Of a stretch of DNA of 64,000 nucleotides, positions 1 to 8,930 are shown in pieces. How positions within the stretch are numbered: position 1 is the stretch's first letter; every line of letters starts with the position of its first letter. The DNA lies in assembly GCF_002979415.1 (NCBI RefSeq), contig NZ_PCOT01000014.1, forward strand, positions 30,854-94,853, given 5' to 3'. A model generated the notes under the pieces. The model was not told where the DNA came from, made no database searches, and saw only the letters and a program-made list of their open reading frames with translations. This stretch comes from Microbacterium sp. MYb72. GTDB taxonomy: Bacteria > Actinomycetota > Actinomycetes > Actinomycetales > Microbacteriaceae. A program made the position numbers and the translations under genes.

Positions 1-282
1 GAAGGTCAGCATCAGGGTCGCGTCGATCTCCAGCTCGCTCAGGAGCTCGAGCTTGCGCTCGATCGTGACGACGTTCTCCGGGCAGAGGTCGGGGCGCAGC
101 ACGGCGAGCGGGTTCCGGTCGAAGGTCACCGCGACCGCGCGCGCCCCCGAGGCCTCGGCCTGCTGCTTCAGACGGCGGATGACCGCGCGGTGCCCGGCGT
201 GGACGCCGTCGAACTTGCCGATCGCGACGGCCGAGGGGCCGAAATCGGCCGGCACCTCGAGCGGATCCCGGAAGACGATCAT
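1..282 (-). CDS. ribF: Bifunctional riboflavin kinase/FAD synthetase, N-terminal part
   Basis: Only the first 94 residues are in the window; the gene runs off the left edge. The visible part is the FAD synthetase (nucleotidyltransferase) half, which adenylylates FMN to FAD; the riboflavin kinase half would lie outside. Residues 22-31 read GKFDGVHAGH, the nucleotide-binding H-x-G-H type signature of this family, followed by the typical FDRNPLAVLRPD segment. The ATG at 280-282 overlaps the stop of the upstream membrane-protein gene (ATGA), so the two are translationally coupled. The truB-ribF pairing is common in bacteria. The family assignment is firm; completeness cannot be judged. Confidence 0.93.
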   Translation of the reverse strand, partial: MIVFRDPLEVPADFGPSAVAIGKFDGVHAGHRAVIRRLKQQAEASGARAVAVTFDRNPLAVLRPDLCPENVVTIERKLELLSELEIDATLMLTF

Positions 283-722
283 GCGGTCACCTCGGCGGAC
301 TCCTCCTGGGCGACCGGCGCCGGTCGATGCGTGCGCAGCCACCAGATGCCGAAGACGGGGAGCACGAGCGGGATGAACAGATACCCCCGCCCGAAGAGGG
401 ACCACACAGTCTCGTGCTGGAAGAGATCCGGCATGAGCAGACTGAGCGCACCGACGACGAGGACACCCGTCAACTCGAACACGATCGCGATCCATGCGAC
501 CGTGTACCACCCGCGCCTCTTGGCGAGCACGAGGGCGAGCGTCGCGAGGATGTAGACGACGGCGGCCAGTGCGGACAGTGAATACGCCAACGGGGCCTCG
601 TCGAACCGGCGGAGGATCTGCACGAAGCTGCGGCCGGTCGCCGCCAGCGCCATGACGGCGTAGACGATCACGAGGACACGGCCGATGCCGGTCATCCGAG
701 AAGGGGGTTCGGTGGTGCTCAT
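279..722 (-). CDS. Small four-helix membrane protein of unknown function
   Basis: I do not recognise a named family. The product is about 147 residues with four hydrophobic segments (near residues 11-29, 46-65, 75-97 and 110-128), a short polar N-terminus and a polar, acidic C-terminal tail (QEESAEVTA). I chose the ATG at 720-722 (protein starts MSTTEPPS), which has a GGAT sequence 6 bases upstream; an ATG four codons earlier (732-734) is possible. Its stop overlaps the start of ribF and it follows another small membrane protein, so it belongs to the truB-ribF operon. No catalytic motif is visible. It may simply ride with this translation/cofactor operon. Confidence 0.8.
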   Translation of the reverse strand: MSTTEPPSRMTGIGRVLVIVYAVMALAATGRSFVQILRRFDEAPLAYSLSALAAVVYILATLALVLAKRRGWYTVAWIAIVFELTGVLVVGALSLLMPDLFQHETVWSLFGRGYLFIPLVLPVFGIWWLRTHRPAPVAQEESAEVTA

Positions 723-767
723 AGCTCGATCCATCCTAGTTGCGGGTGGATGCGTCGGGATTCGCGC

Positions 768-1136
768 TCAGACGACCTGGATCGTCCAGATCGCGTGCAT
801 GCGCCAGACCATGATCGCGATGGCGAACGCGGCGACGCCGAGGATCACCGTGCTCCATCTGCTGCGCTCCATCAGGGCCCACAGCACGGCGCCGATCGGC
901 AGGAGGACGGCGGACACCAGATACACCCAGAACTCGAGGAGATCTCCCGTCGGCGGGTTCCCCGCCAGCGGCGCCACGATCGAGACCACGACCTGCACGA
1001 TCAGCAGCGCCTCGACGGCGGCGAGAGCTCCGACCGTGAAATCGCTGGGGCGGCGGCCCGCGAGTCCGGCCGAGATGCAGAACACGCCGGCGCCGACCGC
1101 GACGACGATCTGGACGATGGTCAGCCACAGGATCAT
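768..1136 (-). CDS. Small membrane protein of unknown function
   Basis: The product is 122 residues and consists almost entirely of hydrophobic segments: residues 1-24, 35-56, 66-87 and 96-118, separated by short charged loops. There is no signal peptide cleavage site and no recognisable motif. The ATG at 1134-1136 overlaps the truB stop by four bases (ATGA), and the next membrane-protein gene starts 45 bases downstream. This makes a truB - membrane protein - membrane protein - ribF transcription unit. The two small membrane proteins resemble each other in size and topology, but I see no clear sequence similarity between them. Function unknown. Confidence 0.8.
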   Translation of the reverse strand: MILWLTIVQIVVAVGAGVFCISAGLAGRRPSDFTVGALAAVEALLIVQVVVSIVAPLAGNPPTGDLLEFWVYLVSAVLLPIGAVLWALMERSRWSTVILGVAAFAIAIMVWRMHAIWTIQVV

Positions 1137-2026
1137 CGTGCGACCTCCGGCATGTTCATCGCGCTCTTGAGGTCTGCACCGCGCTTCTCCACGACCCCGA
1201 CGAGAACGCCGTCGTGATCGATCGCGGCGGCCAGAACTCCGTCGAGTCGCGACGCCTGTCCCGGCAGCCTCTTGCCGTGGCGCAGATCCCTCGCATCCTC
1301 CGCCGAGACGTCGAGCGGCTGCAGGACCCGTGCCGCCGCCTGCGCGGGTGTGAGAGTGGGCGTCCCCTCGAGGGCATCGATGCCGACGGCATCCGCGACG
1401 TCGAAGTCGCCGACCCGCGTGCGACGGAGCGCTGTCAGATGGCCGCCGACACCCAATCCCGATCCCAGGTCCCTCGCGAGCGAGCGGATGTAGGTGCCGG
1501 AGGAGCAGTCCACGATCACATCGAGGTCGATGACGCCCTCCCCGTCGCGACGTGCCAGCACGTCGAAGCGGGACACCGTCACCTCTCTCGCGGCGAGCAC
1601 GACCTCCTCACCCGCGCGCACGCGATCGTAGGCGCGCCTGCCGTCGACCTTGATGGCGGACACCGAGCTCGGGACCTGCGAGATCCGCCCGGTGAGCGAA
1701 CGGATGCCGTCGGCGATGCGCTCCTCCGTGACGTCGGCCCATGCATCGGACGGCGCCTGGACGATGATCTCCCCATCGGCGTCGTCGGTGCCGGTCGTCT
1801 GCCCGAGACGGATCGTCGCGGCGTACGTCTTGTCGGCCCCGACGATGTACGTCAGCAGACGCGTCGCCCCTTCGATGCCGATGACGAGCAGGCCAGTCGC
1901 CATCGGATCCAGCGTGCCCGCGTGACCGACCTTGCGCGTTCCGAAAGCGCGTCTGGTGCGTGCGACGACGTCGTGGCTGGTCAGCCCAGCGGGCTTGTCA
2001 ACGAGGAGGATGCCGGGCGAGACCAT
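1133..2026 (-). CDS. truB: tRNA pseudouridine(55) synthase TruB
   Basis: TruB isomerises U55 in the T-loop of tRNA to pseudouridine in the cytoplasm. The 297-residue product has the family hallmark GHAGTLDPMATG with the catalytic aspartate at residue 40, the early VDKPAGLTSHDVV segment (9-21), and the Y-x-x-x-R region and SGTYIRSLARDLG segment near residues 175-187. The C-terminal extension is of the actinobacterial type. The gene heads a minus-strand operon that ends in ribF. The start is the ATG at 2024-2026, and its 87-base upstream region is shared with the divergent mutY. In many genomes truB directly follows rbfA; here mutY and a LuxR-type gene lie between them. Confidence 0.96.
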   Translation of the reverse strand: MVSPGILLVDKPAGLTSHDVVARTRRAFGTRKVGHAGTLDPMATGLLVIGIEGATRLLTYIVGADKTYAATIRLGQTTGTDDADGEIIVQAPSDAWADVTEERIADGIRSLTGRISQVPSSVSAIKVDGRRAYDRVRAGEEVVLAAREVTVSRFDVLARRDGEGVIDLDVIVDCSSGTYIRSLARDLGSGLGVGGHLTALRRTRVGDFDVADAVGIDALEGTPTLTPAQAAARVLQPLDVSAEDARDLRHGKRLPGQASRLDGVLAAAIDHDGVLVGVVEKRGADLKSAMNMPEVAR

Positions 2027-2113
2027 CCTCCCAGCCTACCGACGGCCGTCGGGGACGCTGCGCTCCGCCTCTCGACGGACGCACGGCGCGCGTCGGTCGC
2101 CTAGGCTGGCGAG

Positions 2114-3013
2114 ATGCCCGCGATGACCTCTCCCGCGAGCGCGGGACTGCCGCGTCTGCCCGAGTGGTATCGCGGAGCCGCACGCGATCTCCCGTGGCGG
2201 CGCCCGGAGTTCCACGACGAGTACGGGGCGTGGGGAACGCTGGTCAGCGAGTTCATGCTGCAGCAGACACCGGTGAACCGTGTGATCCCGCACCTGGAGG
2301 CGTGGCTCACCCGCTGGCCCACGCCGGTCGCTCTGGCCGCGGCCTCTCCCGCCGAGGTCGTGCACCAGTGGGCGAACCTCGGCTACCCGCGCCGGGCGCT
2401 GTGGCTGCACAGGGCGGCCATCGAGATCACCGAGCGCCACGACGGGGTGGTCCCGCGCGATGTGGACGCGCTGCTCGCGCTGTCCGGCATCGGCGACTAC
2501 ACCGCGCGGGCCGTCGCCGTGTTCGCCTACGGCGACCGGCATCCCGTGGTCGACACCAACACACGACGCGTGCTCGCCCGCGCGATCCAGGGACAGGCCC
2601 AGCCCGCGCCCCCGTCGCGTCGCGATCTCGATCTCATGGAGTCGCTGCTGCCCGCTTCGGATGCCGAATCCGCGATCTTCAACGCCGCCGCGATGGAGCT
2701 CGGCGCCACGGTGTGCACAGCGCGGACGCCCCGCTGCGAGATCTGCCCGCTTCTCGACCGGTGCGCGTGGGTGGCGGCCGGCCGACCAGACACGGGCGAC
2801 CGGCGTCGCCGGCAGGCGGCCTTTGAGGGCTCGGATCGTCAGGCCAGGGGCGCGGTGCTGCGGATGCTGCGGGAATCGGCCCCTCGTCCGGTGCCGATCC
2901 CTGCGATCCTGCCCGAGTGGCCCGATCCGCAGCAGCGCGACAGGGCGATCGACTCGCTCATCGCAGACGGTCTCGCCGAGGCCGATGGAGAGCTGCTCTC
3001 CCTCCCCCGGTGA
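2114..3013 (+). CDS. mutY: A/G-specific adenine glycosylase MutY
   Basis: MutY removes adenine mispaired with 8-oxoguanine or G in base excision repair. The protein (299 residues) has the catalytic glutamate in SEFMLQQT (E46), a helix-hairpin-helix LLALSGIGDYTARAV (about 115-129), the catalytic aspartate in VVDTN (about 142), and a 4Fe-4S loop with the right spacing C-x6-C-x2-C-x5-C (CTARTPRCEICPLLDRC). The C-terminal 8-oxoG-recognition domain is short, as in other actinobacterial MutY proteins, against about 350 residues in E. coli. The ATG at 2114 has AGG/GGCGAG upstream; the ATG at 2123 is an alternative. It is convergent with the LuxR-type gene, 19 bases away. Confidence 0.95.
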   Translation: MPAMTSPASAGLPRLPEWYRGAARDLPWRRPEFHDEYGAWGTLVSEFMLQQTPVNRVIPHLEAWLTRWPTPVALAAASPAEVVHQWANLGYPRRALWLHRAAIEITERHDGVVPRDVDALLALSGIGDYTARAVAVFAYGDRHPVVDTNTRRVLARAIQGQAQPAPPSRRDLDLMESLLPASDAESAIFNAAAMELGATVCTARTPRCEICPLLDRCAWVAAGRPDTGDRRRRQAAFEGSDRQARGAVLRMLRESAPRPVPIPAILPEWPDPQQRDRAIDSLIADGLAEADGELLSLPR

Positions 3014-3032
3014 GCCCGATGCCGACCACCGG

Positions 3033-5246
3033 CTAGGAGTACCGTCCGGCGCGATGAGCCAGCACCGTCAGCTCGACCCTGTTGCGCACGCCGAGCTTCA
3101 CGAACACCCGACCGAGGTGCACCTCGACCGTGCGCACCGAGACGCGGAGATCGTCGCCGATCTCGCGGTTGGATCCTCCCGTCACGGCGCGCATCGCGAC
3201 CTCCAGTTCCCTGGACGTCAGCACCGGCTCCCAGGCGCGGCGGCACGCACCGACGAGGCTGTCCTCCGCGTCAGCCGCACGATCCTCCCGTTCCGCCGCC
3301 GAGAGGCGTTCCTCGGCGTCGCGGGCCCACGCCTCGGCACCGGCCGTCTGGAACAGGGTCAGCGCCGTCTGGAGATGCTCGCGGGCCACGGCTGGCTCGT
3401 CCCTGACCAGTGCACGGGTGCCGAGCATCGACTCGACCCTGGCACGGGAGAACGGGGACGCGAGAGCCCTCGTCGCGAGGACGATCTCGTCGCGCTCCCG
3501 TCGCCACCGCGCATCAGGCGTCGCCGCGATGCGCGACATGAGCTCACGCGACAGCCGGGCGTCCGGCGGCTCGATCAACGGGGACGCGGGCGCTCCGTCA
3601 TCGCGGACGAGTTCGTCGAGCTCGGGGACGGAGAACTGTCCTCGGGGAGAGCCGCGGTCCGCCCAGAGCCTCAAGAACGACGACGCCTCGTCGGCCTCTC
3701 CCCTGAGGAACGTCTCGACGGCGTGATCCACGAGCCGGTCGATGCGGACAGCGGACGGCAGCGACGCTGTCAGCGCTTCGGAGATCGGACCGATGCGTCC
3801 GCTCACGGCGAGGTCGAGTCGTCGTGCGAGGACCACCCCGAGACCGGCGAAGGGCATCGCGACGGGGAGGTCGAGCGCCGCCTCCCGAAGCCGCTCCCTG
3901 GCGTGGCCGAGATCGCCCCGCCAGACGAGCAGCAGCACCTCGACGACGGCGCGGTACGCCGCGACGAGCGGGCTATGTTCGAAACCGGCGACGAACGGGT
4001 CGACCTCGGTCCCGAGTCCGGACCCGCCGGCCGCCAGGAACCTCAGCGCCTGATCGAGGTCCCCGTCGACCGAAGCGCGGAGGGCACGGAGCATCCCTCC
4101 GGTGAGCGGCCCGGCTCCGACCTCGCCGTCGATCTCGTCCTCCCCGGCGATCAGCCAGGCGAGGGTGACGACGGGGTCGCGCAGCGTGCTCTCGGCTCCG
4201 ACTCTCGCGCAGCCTTCACGCAGCGCCTCCAGCCAGATCCGCATCCCGCGTCGATCGCCGCGCTCCGCGCTGAGGACGGCGGCGAAGGCGGCTGCTCGCG
4301 CCCACGAGTACCAGTCCTCGTCGTCACCCGACTGTGGCCGGAGCGAACCGGGGTCCACCTCGGGGACCGCGCCCTGAAGGAACGCCTCGGCGACCACGAG
4401 TCCTCCGAGCCCCTGCAGGCGAAAGCGCTCCGTTCCAGCCGGGAACAGCGCGCCGAGCCAGGCCGCCGCCTCCGCGGCGTATCCGGCGCCGATGGCGGCG
4501 GCGCCGGCGACCTGACGCGCCTCGTCGAGATCCGATCCGGTGGCGTGCGCGGCAGCCTCCGCCGCGAGGAGCAGTGCACCATCGGGATGTCCTGATTCGG
4601 AGAGTCTCCGTGCGATGCGGGTCAGCTCCGGCGCGGTCTCAGGGATGCCGTACGACGAGGCGCGCGCGCGATGCCAGTCCGCGTCCACTCCGGCGCCGGG
4701 CGCGCCGAAGATGCGGGCGAGCCTCTCGTGCACCGAGGCCTCGACGACCGGGTCCGCGGTCGCCCGCAGCCAGACCTCGAGAAGAGGATCGACTAGTCGA
4801 ATCCGCCCCGCGCGCACGACGAGGTGCGCGCCGATCGCACTCCGCATCAGCTCCTCGGCGCTCCGGCCGTCGAAAGCGAGCAGCGGCGCCAGCGCATCGT
4901 CCAGGCGCAGAGCGAGGGCGAGGAGGAGATCGCGGTCGCGCTCGCTCCATTCGATGCCGTCGTATCGCGCCGTGATCGACGCGACCAGCGGCAGCGGAGA
5001 AGGAAGCGGGCGCATCCCCGTGCGCACGGCAGGGTCGAGGATGCGCACGACATCGCGGATCGCCTCACGGTCGCCGTTCAGCTGAGCGGCGATGCGGGCC
5101 ATTACATGTGGTGCGCAGGTCAGCGCCGCGTCTCGAAGGTCCGCGAGGACCTCTTCGATGTCCGGCGCTGCGAAGCGACTGCTCGAAACGTTGATGCTGT
5201 TCCCCCCGGATGTGCGAGAACCTCCTCGCACAGCCGAGGGTAGCAA
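3033..5246 (-). CDS. Large LuxR-family transcriptional regulator without an ATPase domain
   Basis: The protein is about 737 residues. The last 65 form a GerE/LuxR DNA-binding helix-turn-helix (LTSRELEVAMRAV ... SNREIGDDLRVSVRTVEVHLGRVFVKLGVRNR). The rest is alanine- and leucine-rich helical sequence like the tetratricopeptide-like middle of LAL/MalT regulators, but there is no Walker A P-loop, so this looks like a LAL regulator lacking its NTPase module. The start is uncertain: no ATG exists before residue 49. The usable starts are TTG (5244-5246), GTG (5229-5231) or ATG (5100-5102). A hairpin at 5211-5232 sits inside the first codons of the longest version. It lies 15 bases after rbfA but may have its own promoter. 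Target genes are unknown. Confidence 0.85.
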   Translation of the reverse strand: MLPSAVRGGSRTSGGNSINVSSSRFAAPDIEEVLADLRDAALTCAPHVMARIAAQLNGDREAIRDVVRILDPAVRTGMRPLPSPLPLVASITARYDGIEWSERDRDLLLALALRLDDALAPLLAFDGRSAEELMRSAIGAHLVVRAGRIRLVDPLLEVWLRATADPVVEASVHERLARIFGAPGAGVDADWHRARASSYGIPETAPELTRIARRLSESGHPDGALLLAAEAAAHATGSDLDEARQVAGAAAIGAGYAAEAAAWLGALFPAGTERFRLQGLGGLVVAEAFLQGAVPEVDPGSLRPQSGDDEDWYSWARAAAFAAVLSAERGDRRGMRIWLEALREGCARVGAESTLRDPVVTLAWLIAGEDEIDGEVGAGPLTGGMLRALRASVDGDLDQALRFLAAGGSGLGTEVDPFVAGFEHSPLVAAYRAVVEVLLLVWRGDLGHARERLREAALDLPVAMPFAGLGVVLARRLDLAVSGRIGPISEALTASLPSAVRIDRLVDHAVETFLRGEADEASSFLRLWADRGSPRGQFSVPELDELVRDDGAPASPLIEPPDARLSRELMSRIAATPDARWRRERDEIVLATRALASPFSRARVESMLGTRALVRDEPAVAREHLQTALTLFQTAGAEAWARDAEERLSAAEREDRAADAEDSLVGACRRAWEPVLTSRELEVAMRAVTGGSNREIGDDLRVSVRTVEVHLGRVFVKLGVRNRVELTVLAHRAGRYS
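5211..5232 (-). promoter_or_regulatory. Perfect inverted repeat at the start of the LuxR-type gene
   Basis: TGTGCGAG (5211-5218) and CTCGCACA (5225-5232) are perfect 8-base arms around a 6-base loop. On the minus strand the loop and its edge contain GAGGAGG, a good ribosome-binding sequence with no ATG, GTG or TTG at the right distance. It could be an operator for the regulator itself or an RNA hairpin that masks translation initiation. Function is inferred only from position. Confidence 0.5.
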
Positions 5247-5261
5247 AACCCCGGACGGGGA

Positions 5262-5693
5262 TCAGCGATCGGCGTCGTCGTCCGCGTGGACGTACGGGTC
5301 CGCGTCGCCGGCGTGCGATGCCGAGGACGCGAGCCTGGCGACCTCTGCATCATGCTCCTGCGCCTGGCGGAGCAGCGCGGAGATGTGGTCCGCGTTCTCC
5401 GGCAGGGCGTCCGGGATGAACTCGAGCGTCGGCACGAGGCGCGTGCTGAGCTGCTTGCCCACCTCGCTGCGCAGCATCCCCGTGGCGGAGGTGAGAGCGG
5501 CGCCGCTGGCGAGACGCTCCTCCTCCGTGCCAAGGACGGTGTAGAACACGGATGCATGCTGAAGATCGCCGCTGACGCGGACGTCGGTGATCGTGACGAA
5601 GCCGAGGCGCGGATCGCGCAGCCCCTTCTCCAGCCGCTCGGCGAGGATCACGCGGATGCGGTCCGCAAGACGAGCCTGTCTTTCACCAGCCAT
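5262..5693 (-). CDS. rbfA: 30S ribosome-binding factor RbfA
   Basis: RbfA binds immature 30S subunits and helps process the 5' end of 16S rRNA. The 143-residue product begins MAGERQARLADRIRVILAER and contains the conserved KH-like core (DPRLGFVTITDVRVSGDLQHA) and the R-x-x-x-G-x-x-x-x-x-R-x-x-P-x-L-x-F segment (STRLVPTLEFIPD). The C-terminal 25 residues form an acidic, disordered tail (ending DPYVHADDDADR). It is the last gene of the nusA-ylxR-infB-rbfA cluster and follows infB after 71 bases that hold a strong hairpin, so its expression may be uncoupled from infB. Confidence 0.95.
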   Translation of the reverse strand: MAGERQARLADRIRVILAERLEKGLRDPRLGFVTITDVRVSGDLQHASVFYTVLGTEEERLASGAALTSATGMLRSEVGKQLSTRLVPTLEFIPDALPENADHISALLRQAQEHDAEVARLASSASHAGDADPYVHADDDADR

Positions 5694-5714
5694 TGTTCTC
5701 TCCCTCTACGAAGC

Positions 5715-5751
5715 CTTCGGGCGAGGATGCGCTCAGCATCCTCGCCCGAAG
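5715..5751 (-). terminator. Perfect 16-bp hairpin between infB and rbfA
   Basis: CTTCGGGCGAGGATGC (5715-5730) and its exact reverse complement (5736-5751) enclose a 5-base loop. It begins 13 bases after the infB stop and ends 21 bases before the rbfA start on the minus strand. There is no U-tract, so it could be a partial rho-independent terminator, an RNA-processing or stability element, or a protein site. The arm contains the GGATGC word discussed under findings. Confidence 0.7.
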
Positions 5752-5764
5752 ATATCGAACTCGA

Positions 5765-8524
5765 TCAGCCGCGAGGCTTCTCGACCATCTCTGTGGTCTC
5801 GATCTCGTCGCCGATCTGGATGTCGTTGTACTTGCCCAGGCCGATACCCGCCTCGTAGTCCGTGCGGACCTCGGTGACGTCGTCCTTGAAGCGGCGCAGC
5901 GACTCGATGGCGAGGCCATCGGCGAGCACGACGCCGTCGCGGATGACGCGAGCCTTGGCGTTTCGCGTGATCGTTCCCGACCGCACGATGACACCGGCGA
6001 TGTTGCCGAACTTCGAGGAGCGGAACACCTCGCGGATCTCGGCGACACCCGACTGGACCTCTTCGTACTCCGGCTTGAGCATTCCCTTGAGGGAGCTCTC
6101 GATCTCGTCGATCGCGTTGTAGATGACCGAGTAGAACCGGATGTCGACGCCTTCACGGGAGGCGCGCTCGCGCGCCTTCGTGTCGGGGCGGACGTTGAAG
6201 CCCACGATGATCGCGTTGTCGATCGTCGCCAGGTTCACATCCGACTCGGTGATCGCACCGACGCCGCGGTGGATGATGCGCAGCTGCACCGAGTCGTCGA
6301 CCTCGATCTTGAGGAGCGACTCCTCCAGCGCCTCGACGGCACCGGAGACGTCACCCTTGATGATGAGGTTGAGCGACTCGACCTTGCCGTCTTCGAGAGC
6401 ACGGGTGAAGTCCTCGAGCGAGATGCGCTTGCGGGCCTTGGCCAGCTGGGCGTTGCGCTCGACCGCTTCACGCTTCTCAGCGATCTGGCGGGCCATGCGG
6501 TCCTCCTCGGTGACGATGAAGACGTCACCGGCACGGGGCACCGAGTTCAGACCCTGCACCTGCACCGGGCGCGACGGGTAGGCCTCGAGGACCTGCTCGC
6601 CGTTCTCGTCGGCCATGGCGCGCACGCGTCCGTAGGCGGTGCCCGCGACGATCGCGTCGCCGACCCGGAGGGTTCCGGACTGGATCAGCACGGTGGCGAC
6701 CGAACCGCGACCCTTGTCGAGCTTCGCCTCGATGGCGACGCCTCGAGCGCCCTTGTTCGGGTTGGCCGTGAGGTCGAGACCGGCGTCGGCGGTGAGCAGC
6801 ACGGCGTCCAGGAGCTCCTGGATGCCGGTTCCCGCACGGGCCGAGACGTCGACGAACATGACGTCGCCGCCGTACTCCTCTGCGACGAGACCGTACTCGG
6901 TGAGCTGCTGACGGACCTTGGCCGGGTTGGCCTCGGGCTTGTCGACCTTGTTCACCGCGACCACGATCGGCACGTTCGCCGCCTGGGCGTGGTTCAGGGC
7001 CTCCACCGTCTGCGGCATGATGCCGTCGTCGGCCGCGACCACGAGGATCGCGAGGTCGGTGACCTGCGCACCACGGGCACGCATGGCGGTGAACGCCTCG
7101 TGACCGGGGGTGTCGATGAACGTGATGGCGCGCTCGATGCCCTCGTGCTCGGTCCAGACCTGGTAGGCGCCGATGTGCTGGGTGATGCCGCCGGCCTCAC
7201 CCTCGATGACGTTGGTCTGACGGATCGCGTCGAGCAGTCGCGTCTTACCGTGGTCGACGTGACCCATGACGGTGACGACGGGAGGACGGATCTCGAGGTC
7301 GTCCTCGCTCTCGTTCTCCAGCTCGGCCTCGAGGTCGAGACCGAAGCCCTCGAGGAGCTCCTTGTCCTCGTCCTCGGGCGAGACCATCTGGATCTTGTAG
7401 CCGAGCTCGGCGCCGAGGACCTCGAAGGTCGCCTCATCCAGCGACTCGGTGGCCGTGGCCATCTCGCCGAGGTTGAAGAGGATCGTGACCAGGGTTCCGG
7501 GCTGCACCGTGTAACCGGTCAGCGTCTCGATCTTGTCGGCGAAGTCCGCGATCGACGCGCCGCGGCGCATGCGGATGACCTCTCCGTTGCCGCGGGTGAC
7601 GTTGACGCCACCGACGACCGGAGCACTCCGCATCTCGAACTCTTGCCGCTTCGCCCGCCGCGACTTGCGCTGCTTGCTCTTGCCGCCGCCCTTGCCGAAG
7701 GCACCGGCGGTACCGCCGCCAGGACCACGACCGCGTCCACCGCCGCCACCCGGGCGACCGGCGAAACCGCCGCCGCCGGGACGTGCGCCGGGACCGGCGC
7801 CGGGTGCACCGGCGCCGCCGGGACGACCGGGGCCACCGGGACGCTGCTGGAACGGAGCGCCGGGACGACCGCCCTGTCCACCGCGCGGAGCGCCGGGACG
7901 GGGGGAACCTGGGCGCGGAGCGCCCGGGCGGGGCGCGCCGGGGCGCGGAGCCTGCGGACGCGGGATGTTGCCAGGCGTCGGACGCTGGCCCATGCCCTGC
8001 GCCGAAGCGAACGGGTTGTTGCCAGGACGCGGACCCGCGGGACGCTGACCCATCCCCTGCGAGGAGGAGAACGGGTTGTTTCCGGGGCGCGGCGCACCGG
8101 GCTTCGGAGCTCCGCCATCGGCGGGCTTCGGAGCTGCGGGACCGGGCTTGGCTGCGGCCTCGGAAGCCGCGGGAGCCGCCGGAGCGGCCTCTGCCGGAGC
8201 TTCGGCGACCGCGGGAGCGGCCGGAGCAGCGACCTCAGGGGCCGGAGCAGGCTTGGGGCCGGGCTTCGGACCCGGGGTGGGTCCGGAGGGCTTGGCCGCT
8301 GCCGGCTTGGCTGCGGCGGGCTTCGACGCCGGGGCGGCGTCTGCCGAGGACTTCAGCGAGGCATCGGACTCGATCGCGGCGCGCAGCTTGCGCGCCACCG
8401 GCGGTTCGATGGTCGAAGAGGGGCTCTTGACGAACTCTCCGAGTTCCTTGAGCTTTGCAAGTGCGATCTTGCTGTCGACGCCGAGTTCGGCGGCGATCTC
8501 ATGTACGCGTGGTTTACCAGCCAC
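5765..8524 (-). CDS. infB: Translation initiation factor IF-2
   Basis: IF-2 is the GTPase that brings fMet-tRNA to the 30S subunit and promotes subunit joining. In the 919-residue protein, residues 1-50 form the IF2 N-terminal domain ([22 protein letters not shown]), residues about 55-300 are a low-complexity Ala/Pro/Gly/Arg-rich linker, and the GTPase domain starts near 415 with [10 protein letters not shown] (G1), DTPGHEAF (G3) and VNKVDKP (G4). Domains II-IV and the C-terminal fMet-binding domain follow. The start is GTG (8522-8524) with AGGAG six bases upstream. It sits between ylxR and rbfA in the classic order. The long Pro/Gly linker is typical of actinobacterial IF-2 and contains near-repeats. 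Confidence 0.97.
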   Translation of the reverse strand: MAGKPRVHEIAAELGVDSKIALAKLKELGEFVKSPSSTIEPPVARKLRAAIESDASLKSSADAAPASKPAAAKPAAAKPSGPTPGPKPGPKPAPAPEVAAPAAPAVAEAPAEAAPAAPAASEAAAKPGPAAPKPADGGAPKPGAPRPGNNPFSSSQGMGQRPAGPRPGNNPFASAQGMGQRPTPGNIPRPQAPRPGAPRPGAPRPGSPRPGAPRGGQGGRPGAPFQQRPGGPGRPGGAGAPGAGPGARPGGGGFAGRPGGGGGRGRGPGGGTAGAFGKGGGKSKQRKSRRAKRQEFEMRSAPVVGGVNVTRGNGEVIRMRRGASIADFADKIETLTGYTVQPGTLVTILFNLGEMATATESLDEATFEVLGAELGYKIQMVSPEDEDKELLEGFGLDLEAELENESEDDLEIRPPVVTVMGHVDHGKTRLLDAIRQTNVIEGEAGGITQHIGAYQVWTEHEGIERAITFIDTPGHEAFTAMRARGAQVTDLAILVVAADDGIMPQTVEALNHAQAANVPIVVAVNKVDKPEANPAKVRQQLTEYGLVAEEYGGDVMFVDVSARAGTGIQELLDAVLLTADAGLDLTANPNKGARGVAIEAKLDKGRGSVATVLIQSGTLRVGDAIVAGTAYGRVRAMADENGEQVLEAYPSRPVQVQGLNSVPRAGDVFIVTEEDRMARQIAEKREAVERNAQLAKARKRISLEDFTRALEDGKVESLNLIIKGDVSGAVEALEESLLKIEVDDSVQLRIIHRGVGAITESDVNLATIDNAIIVGFNVRPDTKARERASREGVDIRFYSVIYNAIDEIESSLKGMLKPEYEEVQSGVAEIREVFRSSKFGNIAGVIVRSGTITRNAKARVIRDGVVLADGLAIESLRRFKDDVTEVRTDYEAGIGLGKYNDIQIGDEIETTEMVEKPRG
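7860..8085 (-). repeat. In-frame Pro/Gly/Arg repeats in the IF-2 linker
   Basis: The infB linker contains two near-identical blocks, [14 protein letters not shown] and [14 protein letters not shown], each preceded by PRPG-type sequence, then a run of four [10 protein letters not shown] units. At the DNA level these are imperfect tandem repeats of about 54 and 15-24 bases. The reading frame is kept throughout, so they are coding repeats and not a mobile or CRISPR-like element. Copy number probably varies between strains. Confidence 0.75.
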
Positions 8525-8618
8525 AATTCTCCTGTCGGGTTCGGTCCACCCAGACAGGGCAGACCACTAGTCGCGGACGGGTCTCATTTCGAGCCGTTCA
8601 CTTTGTTTCCATAGCTGT

Positions 8619-8873
8619 TCAGCCTTTGTTTCTTGGCGAATAATCTTCGATGGTCTGCGTGTCCAGAATCGTGGACACACGCAGTGCTCGTCCGAAAGCG
8701 CGGCGCCGCAGTGCGGCATCCATGCATTCCCGCGTCGGATGCACCCACGCGCCACGCCCCGGCAGCACAGCACTCTCATCGATGATGAGGATGTCGTTCT
8801 GGGACACCACCCTGAGCAGAGTGGAGCGGGGAGCACGCGCGCGACAGCCGACGCACGTTCGTACGGGTTCCAT
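8619..8873 (-). CDS. YlxR family RNA-binding protein (DUF448)
   Basis: This small basic protein (84 residues) of the YlxR family is almost always encoded between nusA and infB. It starts MEPVRTCVGCRARAPRSTLLR, carrying the family CVGC motif, then GRGAWVHPTRECMDAALRRRAFGRALR. Family members are RNA-binding or nucleoid-associated regulators of housekeeping genes, some linked to RNase P. I chose the ATG at 8871-8873, which has AGGTG 7 bases upstream; an ATG six codons earlier is possible but lacks that support. Its stop is 94 bases before infB. Confidence 0.92.
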   Translation of the reverse strand: MEPVRTCVGCRARAPRSTLLRVVSQNDILIIDESAVLPGRGAWVHPTRECMDAALRRRAFGRALRVSTILDTQTIEDYSPRNKG

Positions 8874-8930
8874 CTTACACCTGCGTTTCACCCGGACTCA
8901 CCGCCCGAGGGGGCGAGTCCGGGAAGCGGA

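Noticed and set aside
7860..8085. CRISPR-like or satellite repeat array
   Set aside because: The repeats keep the infB frame, vary in sequence as protein repeats do and have no regular spacers.
5693..8614. A very long open frame antisense to infB (over 900 codons)
   Set aside because: It mirrors the codon bias of infB; high-GC genes leave long stop-free frames on the opposite strand. No ribosome-binding site or known domain, and infB is certain.
8525..8618. A short gene between ylxR and infB
   Set aside because: Short frames exist but lack a ribosome-binding site and any recognisable sequence; the spacer is only 94 bases and infB has its own AGGAG.
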